NCBI GenBank assembly: GCA_002436065.1
Contig: DIXP01000089.1
Coordinates: 9,437-73,436 of the forward strand
Reading direction: 5' to 3'
Length of the DNA stretch: 64,000 nt
From: Chloroflexi bacterium UBA6077
GTDB lineage: Bacteria; Chloroflexota; UBA6077
Part shown: positions 32,320-40,850 of the stretch, piece by piece
Numbering within the stretch: position 1 is the stretch's first letter
Layout of the letters: every line of letters begins with the position of its first letter
Program-made: the position numbers and the translations under genes
The notes under the pieces: model-generated
Database searches by the model: none
What the model was told of the DNA's origin: nothing
What the model saw: the letters and a program-made list of their open reading frames with translations, nothing else

Positions 32320-33117
32320 TCAGACCGCGGCCAGCGCGAGGGGCTCCACGCAGTCGGCAACGACGGCAGGGTGGCCAGATCTGTAGATGAGATTCATCGC
32401 TTCGTCGTCCAGCCGGCTCGGAGGCCCGTCGAACACCACCGTTCCGTCCGCGATGCCAACGATACGGTCAACGAACGACTTCGCGAGATTGACCTGGTGG
32501 ATGCTAATGAGGGTGAGAACCCCGTCGGCTCGCGCCACGGTGGAGAGGTCATGAATGACCTGCCGTGACAACTCGGGGTCGAGGCTGGATACCGGCTCGT
32601 CGGCGAGGACTATCGTCGGCTGCTGTGTGATGGCCCGGGCAATCGCGGCTCGTTGCTTCTCGCCGCCCGACAGCCGGTCGGCTCGCTGATTGGCCCTGTG
32701 CAAGAGGCTGACTCGACTCAGGTTCCGAACTGCGATTTCCCTGTGTTTCGTGTTGAAATAGCCGAGCAAGCCAGTCAACCCATCATTGTATCCCAGTCGT
32801 CCCGTGAGCACGTTGGTGATGACCGGAAGGCGGTCCACCAGGTTGTACTCCTGCCAGACGAAGCCGATCTTCCGTCGGGCGACGCGGAGCTGACTTTCGT
32901 CCATGGAAGTGATCTCCTGGCCATCCAGGATGATACTTCCGGAGGCGGTGCGCTGCAGGCCGTTGATGCAGCGAAGCAGCGTCGACTTGCCTGCGCCCGA
33001 ACGACCGACTATCGCCACGATCTCTCCGGGCTCCGCCTTCATGCTGACCGATCTGAGGGCTTCGTGTCCATTGGGATAGACCACTCGAAGGTCCCGTATC
33101 TCGAGTAGGCTCACCAT
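32320..33117 (-). CDS. phnC: PhnC, phosphonate ABC transporter ATPase
   Basis: 265 residues. Walker A GRSGAGKS, Q-loop FVWQEYNLV, signature LSGGEKQRAAIARAITQQP, Walker B VLADEPVSSLDP, H-loop SIHQVNLA. First gene of the phn operon; the start (33117) is about 110 bp from a six-unit Pho-box-like array, which fits control by phosphate limitation. Confidence 0.94.
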   Translation of the reverse strand: MVSLLEIRDLRVVYPNGHEALRSVSMKAEPGEIVAIVGRSGAGKSTLLRCINGLQRTASGSIILDGQEITSMDESQLRVARRKIGFVWQEYNLVDRLPVITNVLTGRLGYNDGLTGLLGYFNTKHREIAVRNLSRVSLLHRANQRADRLSGGEKQRAAIARAITQQPTIVLADEPVSSLDPELSRQVIHDLSTVARADGVLTLISIHQVNLAKSFVDRIVGIADGTVVFDGPPSRLDDEAMNLIYRSGHPAVVADCVEPLALAAV

Positions 33118-33225
33118 CCAGTCTCCTCTCTGTTGCCCGCTTGAGGCATTGATCCGAGCCCTGTGCCGGGCTCTTACGGGTAGCTGGAGCCAGAACCAGC
33201 AGCCGTAGTCTCATACTTACACTCA

Positions 33226-33291
33226 AGGTTTAATGCGGGATCAACAGCCTGTTAAAACTACGATAACGTCGGGCTAACACGGCGTTAACAA
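33226..33291 (-). promoter_or_regulatory. Six-unit Pho-box-like array upstream of phnC
   Basis: Six consecutive 11-bp units on the plus strand: aggtTTAAtgc, gggaTCAAcag, cctgTTAAaac, tacgATAAcgt, cgggCTAAcac, ggcgTTAAcaa. The core (T/C/A)TAAc or TCAAc stays in the same phase six times. Direct repeats of TTAACA-type at 11-bp spacing are the hallmark of PhoP/PhoB sites. Confidence 0.7.
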
Positions 33292-33484
33292 GGCGGGAGT
33301 AGGGCAGGCGCATCCGAAGTGCGGGGATTGTAGAAGTAGACCTTCACCTCGTTTGTCGCGGGAGGAGTCTCGCGACATTAGACGGGCTGTGGGGATGTCA
33401 GGGGACTCATCCCGTGGTGCAGAGACCAGTATTCCTTTGCGCTGGCAGGATCATCGGGATAATGGGTGCCCAGAATAGGCGGAA

Positions 33485-33531
33485 CGCCATACCGCAATTG
33501 GCCAGTGTCTCTAGCCAATTGCGGTATGGCG
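33485..33531. repeat. 18-bp perfect inverted repeat
   Basis: CGCCATACCGCAATTGGC (33485-33502) pairs exactly with 33514-33531 around an 11-base spacer. It lies between the dehydrogenase stop and the phn promoter region; there is no T-run. It may be a bidirectional stop or a protein-binding palindrome. Apart from this and the Pho array I see nothing in 33118-33564. Confidence 0.7.
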
Positions 33532-33564
33532 CAATCGGGACGTATGGAGGCAAGCCTCGGCAGA

Positions 33565-34536
33565 TTACTGTCCTTCGATCACGCGGATGAGCTTGCCGTC
33601 CAGCCAGGCTAGGATGTTCTGGACCGTGTCGCCGTAGAAGGTCTCGTACGCGTTCCGCGTTACGAAGCCGATGTGCGGCGTCGCCAGGACGTTGTCAAGC
33701 GTGCGGAACGGATGGGACTCCGGCAGCGGCTCGACGTCGAACACGTCCAGCGCCGCGCCCGCGATCGATCGGTTCCGTAGCGCGTCGATCAGGGCAGCTT
33801 CCTCGACGATCGGCCCCCGGGAGGTATTCACCAGGTAGGAGGTCGGCTTCATCAGCTCAAGCTCGGGCACGCCGACGAGTCCCCTGGTTCGGTCGCTCAG
33901 TATCAGGTGGATCGTGACGATGTCCGCCTCGCGGAACAACGCTTCCTTGTCCACGAGCCGCGCGCCATACTCGCGCGCCCTCTCCTCGGTCAGGTTCTGG
34001 CTCCAGGCGATCACGTCCATCCCAAACGCAAGGGCAATCCCCGCCATCGTGCTGCCTATCCGGCCTAGCCCCACCACCCCGAGCGTCTTGCCCTTGAGAC
34101 CGACGCCAACCGAGAGCTGCCATCCGCCGCCGCGCAATGAGGCGCTCTCCCCTGGGATGTTCCGCAGCAGCGCGAGGATCAGCCCCCACGTCAGCTCCGC
34201 CGCCCCCTGCCCCGAGGAGCCCGTTCCGCACACGGTGATGCCGAGGGCCCTGGCTGCCGCAACGTCTATGGACGCATTGCGTGGAGTCGTGGAACATATC
34301 AGTCTGAGGTTGGGCAGCTGCTCCAGTATCGCGGAGCGCAGCGGTGTACGCTCCCGCATGACGCAGACGGCGTCGAAGGGCTTGAGGCGATCCACGACGG
34401 CCGCGGGGTCCGACAGATGGTCGCGGAAGACCGTGATCTCGGCCTTCCCCTCCAGGGGCGACCAGTCGGCCATCGTGAGAGCCACCCCCTGGAAATCATC
34501 CAGCACGGCAACCTGAACGGGCTTATTCCTCGACAT
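33565..34536 (-). CDS. D-2-hydroxyacid dehydrogenase (NAD-dependent, SerA-like)
   Basis: 323 residues. The NAD-binding motif is GLGRIGSTMAG; the substrate/catalytic segments are ICSTTPRNASIDVAAARALG, LVNTSRGPIVEEAALIDAL (catalytic Arg region), DVFDVEPLP (Glu) and TPHIGFVT (His). The family reduces 2-oxoacids or oxidises 3-phosphoglycerate-like acids; the substrate is unknown. ATG 34536 follows GGGAGGTCC; the frame is open to 34620. Its 3' 73 bp are duplicated at 22685. It is on the phn strand but upstream of the phn promoter, and shares its 5' intergenic region with the divergent phosphoesterase operon. Confidence 0.9.
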   Translation of the reverse strand: MSRNKPVQVAVLDDFQGVALTMADWSPLEGKAEITVFRDHLSDPAAVVDRLKPFDAVCVMRERTPLRSAILEQLPNLRLICSTTPRNASIDVAAARALGITVCGTGSSGQGAAELTWGLILALLRNIPGESASLRGGGWQLSVGVGLKGKTLGVVGLGRIGSTMAGIALAFGMDVIAWSQNLTEERAREYGARLVDKEALFREADIVTIHLILSDRTRGLVGVPELELMKPTSYLVNTSRGPIVEEAALIDALRNRSIAGAALDVFDVEPLPESHPFRTLDNVLATPHIGFVTRNAYETFYGDTVQNILAWLDGKLIRVIEGQ

Positions 34537-34741
34537 GGCAGGACCTCCCTCGTCACTTTGCCGGGGCGGAGAGCCGCACCCTCCCCAGCCTCCCTGTTCC
34601 ATGCAGGTGCGCGGCGCCACACTCCCACCAGTATAGCCGAATCGCCTGGTATCATCGTGTGATTCACTCGTACGATCCCAATTAGCCTCCAGCTCTGATC
34701 AGATGGACCCTTCTCGGACGTTGCAGATACCAGTAGGTTGC

Positions 34742-34796
34742 TGAATTTACCAGCCCTTAAACCAACATTGAACTGCCGTTAACAGCCATCAACTAT
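34742..34796 (+). promoter_or_regulatory. Second Pho-box-like array, between dehydrogenase and metallophosphoesterase
   Basis: Units of 11 bp: tgaaTTTAcca, gcccTTAAacc, aacaTTGAact, gccgTTAAcag and a weaker ccatCAACtat. Ten bases later TGTAAT (34806-34811) could be a -10. It could serve the plus-strand operon, the minus-strand dehydrogenase, or both. Confidence 0.55.
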
Positions 34797-34914
34797 CCTG
34801 ACTCCTGTAATCCACATACCCCTCGTTGCGGGGGTATTGCAGCCGACGTGCGGAACGACCCGGTCGGTCTTCCGTAGTCTCACGGAACCATGTTGGAGAG
34901 AGACAGAGGAAACG

Positions 34915-35763
34915 ATGCAGCAAGAGGATATCCACTTCATTCACCTGAGCGACTTGCATGTTCTCCCGGCAGAGGCATGCGGCCTCTGGGAACTGGACGG
35001 CGCGCGGAACCTGCGCGCTGTGCTCGACGCCGTGCGGGAGATGGACGTGACGCCAGCGTTCTTCCTGATCACCGGCGACCTGGCAGACAACGGCGAGCCG
35101 GCCAGCTACCAGCGGCTCCTCGTCATACTCGACGAGATGGAGAGCCTCGGGACGCCCGTCCTCCTGGGCCTGGGAAATCACGATCATCGCGTGCCCTTTC
35201 GCCAGGTCGTACTCCGCGAGAGCGACGCCGACGAGGAGCAGCGCTATTTCTACAGTCGGATGATCGGCGACCTGCGAGTGATCGTGCTGGACTCCAAGGT
35301 TTCGGGCGCAGTTCACGGCGACCTCAGTCCGGAACAGCTGGAGTGGTTGAAAGAGGAGCTATCGGAGCCCGCGCCAGAGGGCACCGTGCTGGCGTTGCAC
35401 CACCCGCCCTTCCGCAACGGCATTCCCTTCCTGGATGATCACACGTTGCGAAATGCGGATGCGCTGCGGCAGCTGCTGGTCGGGAGCGATAGCGATGTCC
35501 TCGGCATCCTGACCGGCCACACCCACGTCGCGGGCTTCAGCACCTTCGCGAACGTCGCCTGCGTGACGGCGCCTGGAACCGCGTTCCTGCTCGATCCCAG
35601 TACTCAGAAGGGCATTCGGATGCTGGGAGGAACAGGCTTCAACCTCGTGAGCCTCCGGCAGGGCACCTTGACCGTGTCTCCGGTGCTGTTGCCGGGTGGC
35701 CGCCCGGAGATCTACCACCTCCGCCCCGAGGAAATGGTAGCGATGCTGGGATACACTCGATGA
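34915..35763 (+). CDS. Calcineurin-like metallophosphoesterase (class III, CpdA-like)
   Basis: 282 residues. Metal motifs in order: HLSDLHV, LITGDLADNG, GLGNHDHR, ALHHPPF and ILTGHTHVAG. Members cleave phosphodiesters or monoesters; next to C-P lyase genes a role on cyclic ribose phosphates or phosphate scavenging is plausible. ATG 34915 follows AGAGGA; no signal peptide is visible, so it is cytoplasmic. The stop overlaps the PHP2 start (ATGA). Confidence 0.88.
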   Translation: MQQEDIHFIHLSDLHVLPAEACGLWELDGARNLRAVLDAVREMDVTPAFFLITGDLADNGEPASYQRLLVILDEMESLGTPVLLGLGNHDHRVPFRQVVLRESDADEEQRYFYSRMIGDLRVIVLDSKVSGAVHGDLSPEQLEWLKEELSEPAPEGTVLALHHPPFRNGIPFLDDHTLRNADALRQLLVGSDSDVLGILTGHTHVAGFSTFANVACVTAPGTAFLLDPSTQKGIRMLGGTGFNLVSLRQGTLTVSPVLLPGGRPEIYHLRPEEMVAMLGYTR

Positions 35764-36728
35764 TTGCTGCTCAGTTCCCGGAAAGAAAACTGATCGACCT
35801 CCATACTCACTCTGCCCTCTCTGATGGTTCCGCTGCGCCGGAGGATCTCCTTGCCCAGGCACGGCGACTGGGGATCCGCTGGCTGGCGGTCGCCGATCAC
35901 GACTCCGTGGGGTCCTACCCCAGGTGCGACGGCATCGCCGCCGAGGCAGGCATCGGCCTGATCCCAGCCGTCGAGATCACCTCGGTGAACCCGATGGACG
36001 GCGCACCGCTGCACATCCTGGGATACGGTGTGGGTCCGAACAGTTCCGAAGCGCTGGAGTCGGAGTTGGCAGGGGTGCGGCAGGCCCGGACGGACTGGTA
36101 TCGGCGCGGCGTGCAGAGGCTGCGGGCCGAGGGCTACCAGGTGACCTGGACAGAAGTGCTGAAGCACGCCACGGGCGGGGACGTCCATAGAGTGCACGTC
36201 ATGCACGCCCTGGCCGTGGCGGGATACACCACTCGCTTCAAAGGCTATCTCTACCATGAGATGTCGAAGCCAGGCGCCCCCCTTTACGGACACGTTGGCT
36301 ACCTGAACCCGGACCGGGCCATCGACCTCATCCACCAGAATAGTGGAGTGGCGGTGCTGGCGCATCCAGCCATTGCCGGCGCCATCGCCGCGTGCGACCT
36401 GCTGGTGGAGATGGGCATCGACGGGATCGAGGCATTTCACCCTTCCCACACCCCCCTCGTCGTCGAGCAGGCGTTGGCTCTGGCCAGGGGCCACCGGCTT
36501 GTGGTGACCGGCGGGTCGGACTATCACGGCCTCTACAGCGAATATGATACCACCCTGGGCTGTCCAGAGCTGACGCTAGAGAACGTCGAGGATCTCCTGG
36601 CACGAATCCACGCCATAGGTCGGATCGACGTCACAGCCAGCCCGGGGAATGGGGATCCTGACCTGCCAGCAGCCGCTCCAGCAGTCTCGCCAGACCATCC
36701 TCTTCTACGTCTTCCGTCACGAGGCTGA
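35760..36728 (+). CDS. PHP-domain phosphoesterase of the phn locus (copy 2)
   Basis: 322 residues. Motifs IDLHTHSALSDGS, VADHDSVGSY, PAVEITSVNP, VHVMHALAVAGYTTRFKGYL, VAVLAHPAIAG and GGSDYHGLYSEYD parallel copy 1 (for example GYATKIKGSLYREL there and GYTTRFKGYLYHEM here), so the two are paralogs. A cyclic-phosphate phosphodiesterase role in C-P lyase is inferred. The C-terminal 35 residues are Pro/Ala-rich and lack an equivalent in copy 1, which is truncated by fusion. Translation is coupled to the metallophosphoesterase. Confidence 0.87.
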   Translation: MIAAQFPERKLIDLHTHSALSDGSAAPEDLLAQARRLGIRWLAVADHDSVGSYPRCDGIAAEAGIGLIPAVEITSVNPMDGAPLHILGYGVGPNSSEALESELAGVRQARTDWYRRGVQRLRAEGYQVTWTEVLKHATGGDVHRVHVMHALAVAGYTTRFKGYLYHEMSKPGAPLYGHVGYLNPDRAIDLIHQNSGVAVLAHPAIAGAIAACDLLVEMGIDGIEAFHPSHTPLVVEQALALARGHRLVVTGGSDYHGLYSEYDTTLGCPELTLENVEDLLARIHAIGRIDVTASPGNGDPDLPAAAPAVSPDHPLLRLPSRG

Positions 36729-36791
36729 CCTGCCGCCGAACGAGCCGCCGATAGAGTGACCTCCATCAAGACAAGAGACGAGGAGGTCCAA

Positions 36792-37052
36792 ATGGTGCCC
36801 GGTTTCCTCCTGCGAATGGCCGCTACCCTCGGCTGCCTCTGTGGGCTGCTTGTGCTGTCTGTCGCCTGCGCAGCCCCTGAAGCCACCCCCCCAACCAGCG
36901 CGGCCCAGCCTACCCCAGCTGCGGCGGGCGCCGCAGCCAAGGCTACTGGTACTCTGACGGTCTACTCGGCACTGAACGAGTCCACCAACAACGCATTCGT
37001 GGAGTCCTTCACGAAGACTCAGCCGAGCGTGAAGTTCGAGGAGCCTTCGTGA
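36792..37052 (+). pseudogene. N-terminal fragment of an ABC transporter binding lipoprotein
   Basis: AGGAGG precedes ATG 36792. A signal peptide with lipobox (LLVLSVACAA), a Pro/Ala/Thr linker, then GTLTVYSALNESTNNAFVES, which is the start of an iron- or 2-aminoethylphosphonate-type binding protein. The reading frame ends after about 87 residues, where the sequence passes into a permease gene. The remaining 250 or so residues are deleted. Confidence 0.8.
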
Positions 37053-37288
37053 CAGGACTGGTGACGGCCTTCGTTCGCGCGATCACCACCCTGTCGGTGC
37101 TCATCTTTCTCTTCACGCCGGCCACCACGGTGGCCACGATCACGATCTTCCAGTTGGTGAGCGATTTCAACTGGGGTGGAGCGGCAGCCTTCACCGTAGC
37201 CGTCATCGGCGCCGCGATGGCTTCCATATCCATCATGTCCGCCCTGGGGACCAGAGGCATCTCGATAGGAGGCATCCGGAATGGCTGA
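37043..37288 (+). pseudogene. C-terminal fragment of an ABC transporter permease
   Basis: AFVTGLVTAFVRAITTLSVL, FLFTPATTVATITIFQLVSD and NWGGAAAFTVAVIGAAMASI are the end of an iron/AEP-type double permease. It has no start of its own and begins at the deletion junction with the binding-protein fragment (about 37040). Its stop overlaps the ATPase start, as in an intact operon. Confidence 0.8.
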
Positions 37289-38123
37289 GGCCCACGTCCG
37301 CCTGGTCCGCCTCTCCAAGCGGTTCGCCGCCGGCAGCCCCGCCGTGGATGACGTGTCTCTGGAGGTGCCCAAGGGCAGCTTCACCACCCTGCTCGGGCCC
37401 TCCGGTTGCGGAAAGACGACCCTCCTCCGGCTTATAGCCGGACTCTACGAAGCTGACGCAGGTGACATCTACCTCAGCACGCGACGAGTCAACCAGTTGC
37501 CAGCCCACCGTCGCGGGACAGCCATGGTATTTCAGGAATACGCGCTCTTCCCTCACATGAGTGTGGAGGAGAACGTGGGCTACGGACTCAGGTTGGCGGG
37601 CGTCAAGAAGGCGGAGATGCGGCGCAGGGTCTCCGCCACCCTGCGCATGCTCAGCCTCGAGGGCTTCGAGCGGCGGCTGCCGGGCCAGTTGAGCGGCGGG
37701 CAGCCGCAGCGCGTGGCGATCGCGCGGTCCCTGGTCGTCGACCCGGAGCTGCTTCTCCTGGACGAGCCTCTCTCCAACCTGGACGCCAAGCTGCGACTGA
37801 GCATCCGCGAGGAGATCCACTCCCTCCAGCGCAGGCTGGGCATCACGACCCTCTACGTCACCCACGATCAGCAGGAGGTTCTCGGCGAGGGTGGGATAGT
37901 ACCATCCCTCGTGGAAGTTCTCGATGGCGCCCCAGAAACCCCAAAAAGAGGCGATGCCGGTGGACATGAGGACGGCTACCCAGCCGACGACAGATCTTCC
38001 CTTCAACCTTCGAAGCAACTTGTGCGTTCCGGCAAGAACCCGAGGCACGAGCACACCTCCATCACAGATCTGGCGCTACTAGATAGACGCCTTGGGCCTG
38101 CTCTTAGTTCCACCTTGAACTGA
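37281..38123 (+). pseudogene. ABC transporter ATPase, 3'-truncated
   Basis: ABC motifs are intact: Walker A GPSGCGKT, Q-loop MVFQEYALFPHMSVEENV, signature LSGGQPQRVAIARSL, Walker B LLLLDEPLSNLD and the H-loop YVTHDQQE. Homology stops there (about 37875); the rest (VLGEGGIVPSLVEV...) is antisense to a fragment of an unrelated membrane-protein gene. The C-terminal regulatory/TOBE domain is missing. An iron- or phosphonate-type importer ATPase is the likely ancestor. It might still make a stable nucleotide-binding domain. Confidence 0.75.
37877..38054 (-). pseudogene. N-terminal fragment of a membrane protein
   Basis: Minus-strand frame LLRRLKGRSVVGWVAVLMST, GIASFWGFWGAIENFHEGWY and YPTLAENLL looks like the first membrane helix and periplasmic loop of a small integral membrane protein. 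It ends abruptly at the same junction that truncates the ATPase, so the two were brought tail to tail by one rearrangement. Confidence 0.6.
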
Positions 38124-38180
38124 TTCGTTGCCGCAACTGTTCGGAGACGGGCCAACGAAACAGAGTTACACTTACCGTAG

Positions 38181-38237
38181 GTTCGGCTCCCGGGTAATGG
38201 GTTGCTGATCACCCCTATCTTACCCGAGGAGCCGAAC
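38181..38237. terminator. Long hairpin before the antiporter gene
   Basis: GTTCGGCTCCCGGGTAA (38181 on) pairs with TTACCCGAGGAGCCGAAC (38220-38237) with one bulged base; a smaller GGGT/ACCC hairpin lies in the loop. TTTCTGTTT follows. It would end plus-strand transcripts from the decayed ABC genes; a leader regulatory role cannot be excluded. Confidence 0.55.
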
Positions 38238-38307
38238 TTTCTGTTTACTCACTTCGGGACAGTCTCCCGATCCGTTCGTCGGTACAGCTATTGCCGGGCT
38301 GGACAGC

Positions 38308-39933
38308 ATGGACCCCGTGCAAGAAGTTGAACTGATACTCGCTCTACTGGCGGCATTGGCTGGCCTGTCCATCGCTGCTCGCCGGCTGAGGGTCCCGTAC
38401 CCCATTTTGTTCTTCCTAGGGGGATCGGTGCTTGGCCTGCTGCCCGGGGTACCGGAGGTGACCGTCCCGCCTGATCTGGTCCTATTGCTCTTCCTGCCTC
38501 CGCTGATCTACTCAGCCGCCGTATTCACATCCCCTAGTGAAGTCCGAAGGAACCTGCGCCCCATCGCAATCCTGGCAGTGGGACTGGTGGTCGCAACGAC
38601 GGTCGTAGTAGCTACCGTGGCTCAACTCGCCATTCCGGCGTTCCCGTTGGACACGGCTTTCGTCCTGGGAGCCATCGTCTCCGCGACCGACGTGACGGCC
38701 GTGCTCGCCATGGTCCAGGGCCTTCATCTCCCTCGCCGCATCGTGACGATCCTGGAAGCGGAGGGTTTGTTCAACGACGCAACCGGGCTAGTGCTCTACC
38801 AAATGGCGGTAGGGGCGGTGCTTACCGGCACCTTTTCGCTCGTCGCGGCCGGGCCGGAGTTCCTGGCAACCATCCTGGGTGGACTCGTGATTGGACTGGC
38901 CATAGGGTGGCTTGCCGCCTGGATGAGAAGGCACGCGGAAGACCCCTTCGTCGACATCACCATCACGCTGCTCACGCCCTTCACCGCATGGATACCCGCG
39001 GAGCAGGTGGGTGTCTCAGGTGCTGTGGCCGTGGCGACCGCGGGGATCTACATTGGCCAACGGCGATACTCACAGCTCCCGGCCGCGACCCGTCTGATGG
39101 CCACATCCTTCTGGCGGGTAATTGCCTTCATCCTGGAGGGGCTTCTGTTCATCCTCACGGGATTGCAGGTGAGACCCTCCATAGAAGGCACTTCAGGCCA
39201 GAGCCTGGGGCTGGTGATATGGTACGCAGCCGCAATTAGCATCACCGTTATCCTCATGAGAATAGTCTGGGTCTTTGGTTCCGTATTTCTCGTTCGGTGG
39301 TGGGCAGTACATCACGATTCAGAAGATGCGGACATCCCGGATTGGAGAAGCGCGGCCGTCGTCTCCTGGGCAGGATTGCGGGGCGGCGAGTCTCTAGCCC
39401 TCGGCCTCGCTCTCCCACTGACCTTGGCCAACGGAGCAACCTTCACCGACCGGCACACGGTGATACTGCTGACCCTAGGCGTGATCTTCTCCACAATGGT
39501 GTTGCAGGGACTCAGCCTGCCGTTGCTGGTCCGGCGCCTGGAGATCCGAGGGAATGACGGCGTGGCCCCCGAGGAGTTGGCCGCGCTCCGCCAGACCTAT
39601 GAGGCAGCGCTAACCAGACTCCGTAACGCCGCGGCGGAAGGATGGGCACCCACGGACTCGGTGGAGAGCATGCGCAACCAGTTCGAGCACCAGCTGCGCG
39701 ATCTCAGCGAAGGGATGAACGAGCCGGACCGCGCTCGTCACGCTGCCCACCGAAGGCTGCGGCAGGAGCTAATCGATGCACGGCGCAGGGAAGCCGTCCG
39801 GCTTCGGGATCGGGGAGACATCAGCGATGAGATACTCCATCGGATCGAACGCGCGCTGGACCTGGAGGAGGTGCAGATCTCAGAGCAGGGTGAGAGGGAT
39901 CCTATGGTGGGTCCGGCGCACCACAGCCGGTGA
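38308..39933 (+). CDS. Na+/H+ antiporter, CPA1 (NhaP-like) family
   Basis: 541 residues. About 12 membrane segments occupy residues 1-410. Family motifs are LFLPPLIYSAAVFTS, GAIVSATDVTAVLAMVQGL (transport Asp of the ATD motif), LEAEGLFNDATGLVLY, and WAGLRGGESLALGLALPLT. A cytoplasmic tail of about 120 charged residues (RQTYEAALTRLRNAAAEGW to ALDLEEVQIS) is helical. It exchanges Na+ or K+ for H+ for pH and salt control. Monocistronic, with a hairpin upstream. Confidence 0.93.
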   Translation: MDPVQEVELILALLAALAGLSIAARRLRVPYPILFFLGGSVLGLLPGVPEVTVPPDLVLLLFLPPLIYSAAVFTSPSEVRRNLRPIAILAVGLVVATTVVVATVAQLAIPAFPLDTAFVLGAIVSATDVTAVLAMVQGLHLPRRIVTILEAEGLFNDATGLVLYQMAVGAVLTGTFSLVAAGPEFLATILGGLVIGLAIGWLAAWMRRHAEDPFVDITITLLTPFTAWIPAEQVGVSGAVAVATAGIYIGQRRYSQLPAATRLMATSFWRVIAFILEGLLFILTGLQVRPSIEGTSGQSLGLVIWYAAAISITVILMRIVWVFGSVFLVRWWAVHHDSEDADIPDWRSAAVVSWAGLRGGESLALGLALPLTLANGATFTDRHTVILLTLGVIFSTMVLQGLSLPLLVRRLEIRGNDGVAPEELAALRQTYEAALTRLRNAAAEGWAPTDSVESMRNQFEHQLRDLSEGMNEPDRARHAAHRRLRQELIDARRREAVRLRDRGDISDEILHRIERALDLEEVQISEQGERDPMVGPAHHSR

Positions 39934-40205
39934 TCGGAGCCAGCGTCGGTGCGGCAGAGCCTACGAGCGTACCTTTCAGCAGCAGGACACCATCATCGCT
40001 CGGACCGTTTCCCGCTGTCACAGCAGAGGAATCTGCGGGTTATGGGGAGACAATAAAGCTTGTGCTGTTCGTAGGTAGGGTGTATACTCTCTTTGCTGGT
40101 ATGCTTCTTCAGTTCGCTTCGGCGGGGGGCAGTTATGGTTCGATTCTTCGGACCTCTCCCCACAGACTCAATCGCGCTGACGAACCGTTCCAAGTAAAGA
40201 CCCAA

Positions 40206-40601
40206 ATGGGAGTCAGCGTAATCAACATGCAAGACAAGACCCTCACCTGCCGCGACTGCAACCGCGAGTTCACCTTCACGGAGGGAGAGCAGGAGTTCTT
40301 CGCACAGAAGGGCTTCACCAACGAGCCGAGCCGATGCCCCGAGTGCAGGGCGGCCAACAAGGCGAGCAGGGGCGGAGGCGGCTATTCCTCTGGAGGATAC
40401 TCTTCCGGCGGTGGATACGAGCGAAGGGAGCGAGAGATGTTCCCGGCCGTGTGCGCCCAGTGCGGCAAGGACACTCAGGTGCCATTCCAGCCTAGTGGAG
40501 ATAAGCCGGTTTACTGCTCCGACTGCTTCTCGGCCCGCCGCAGCTCCAACGGCGGCGGAGGGTACGGCGGACGTGGTGGGAGCCGCGGCGGCAGCTACTA
40601 G
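40206..40601 (+). CDS. CxxC zinc-ribbon protein with Gly-rich linker (paralog 1)
   Basis: About 131 residues. The N-terminal ribbon is LTCRDCNREFTFTEGEQEFF with RCPEC 30 residues on; the C-terminal ribbon is AVCAQCGKDTQVPFQ with VYCSDC. A Gly/Ser/Tyr-rich spacer and tail (SGGYSSGGG, GGYGGRGGSRGGSY) resemble RNA-binding RGG tails. Function is unknown; nucleic-acid binding is plausible. Start is ATG 40206 or ATG 40227, neither with a strong ribosome site. A terminator follows at 40639. Confidence 0.85.
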   Translation: MGVSVINMQDKTLTCRDCNREFTFTEGEQEFFAQKGFTNEPSRCPECRAANKASRGGGGYSSGGYSSGGGYERREREMFPAVCAQCGKDTQVPFQPSGDKPVYCSDCFSARRSSNGGGGYGGRGGSRGGSY

Positions 40602-40638
40602 GAACCCAACCGAGTTCTCTCGTCGAGATACCCGATCT

Positions 40639-40670
40639 GGGGGGTGGCGAAATCGCCACCCCCCTCTTCT
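40639..40670 (+). terminator. Terminator after zinc-ribbon paralog 1
   Basis: GGGGGGTGGCG and CGCCACCCCCC form an 11-bp stem with loop AAAT, followed by TCTTCT. Confidence 0.75.
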
Positions 40671-40850
40671 TGCCCGGTGCATATACCGACTCATGTCGCG
40701 AGGGCTCCTATCCCGTCAGAGGCCCCACGGTAGTGCGCTATTCGCACCGGTGACGCTCTGCAATCAGCTGTCCCGAAATGCGTTCCGAGCTTGGCTTGAT
40801 CCTGTGCTCACTTTACTGGGCCGGTGTGCCCACCAAATTAAGGAGGATAG

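Noticed and set aside
35712..36527. A 271-codon minus-strand ORF
   Set aside because: It is antisense to PHP copy 2, which carries all PHP metal motifs.
38160..38250. Riboswitch or ion-sensing leader before the antiporter
   Set aside because: The structure is one long hairpin with a T-rich tail; no known riboswitch core was recognised, so I list it as a terminator.
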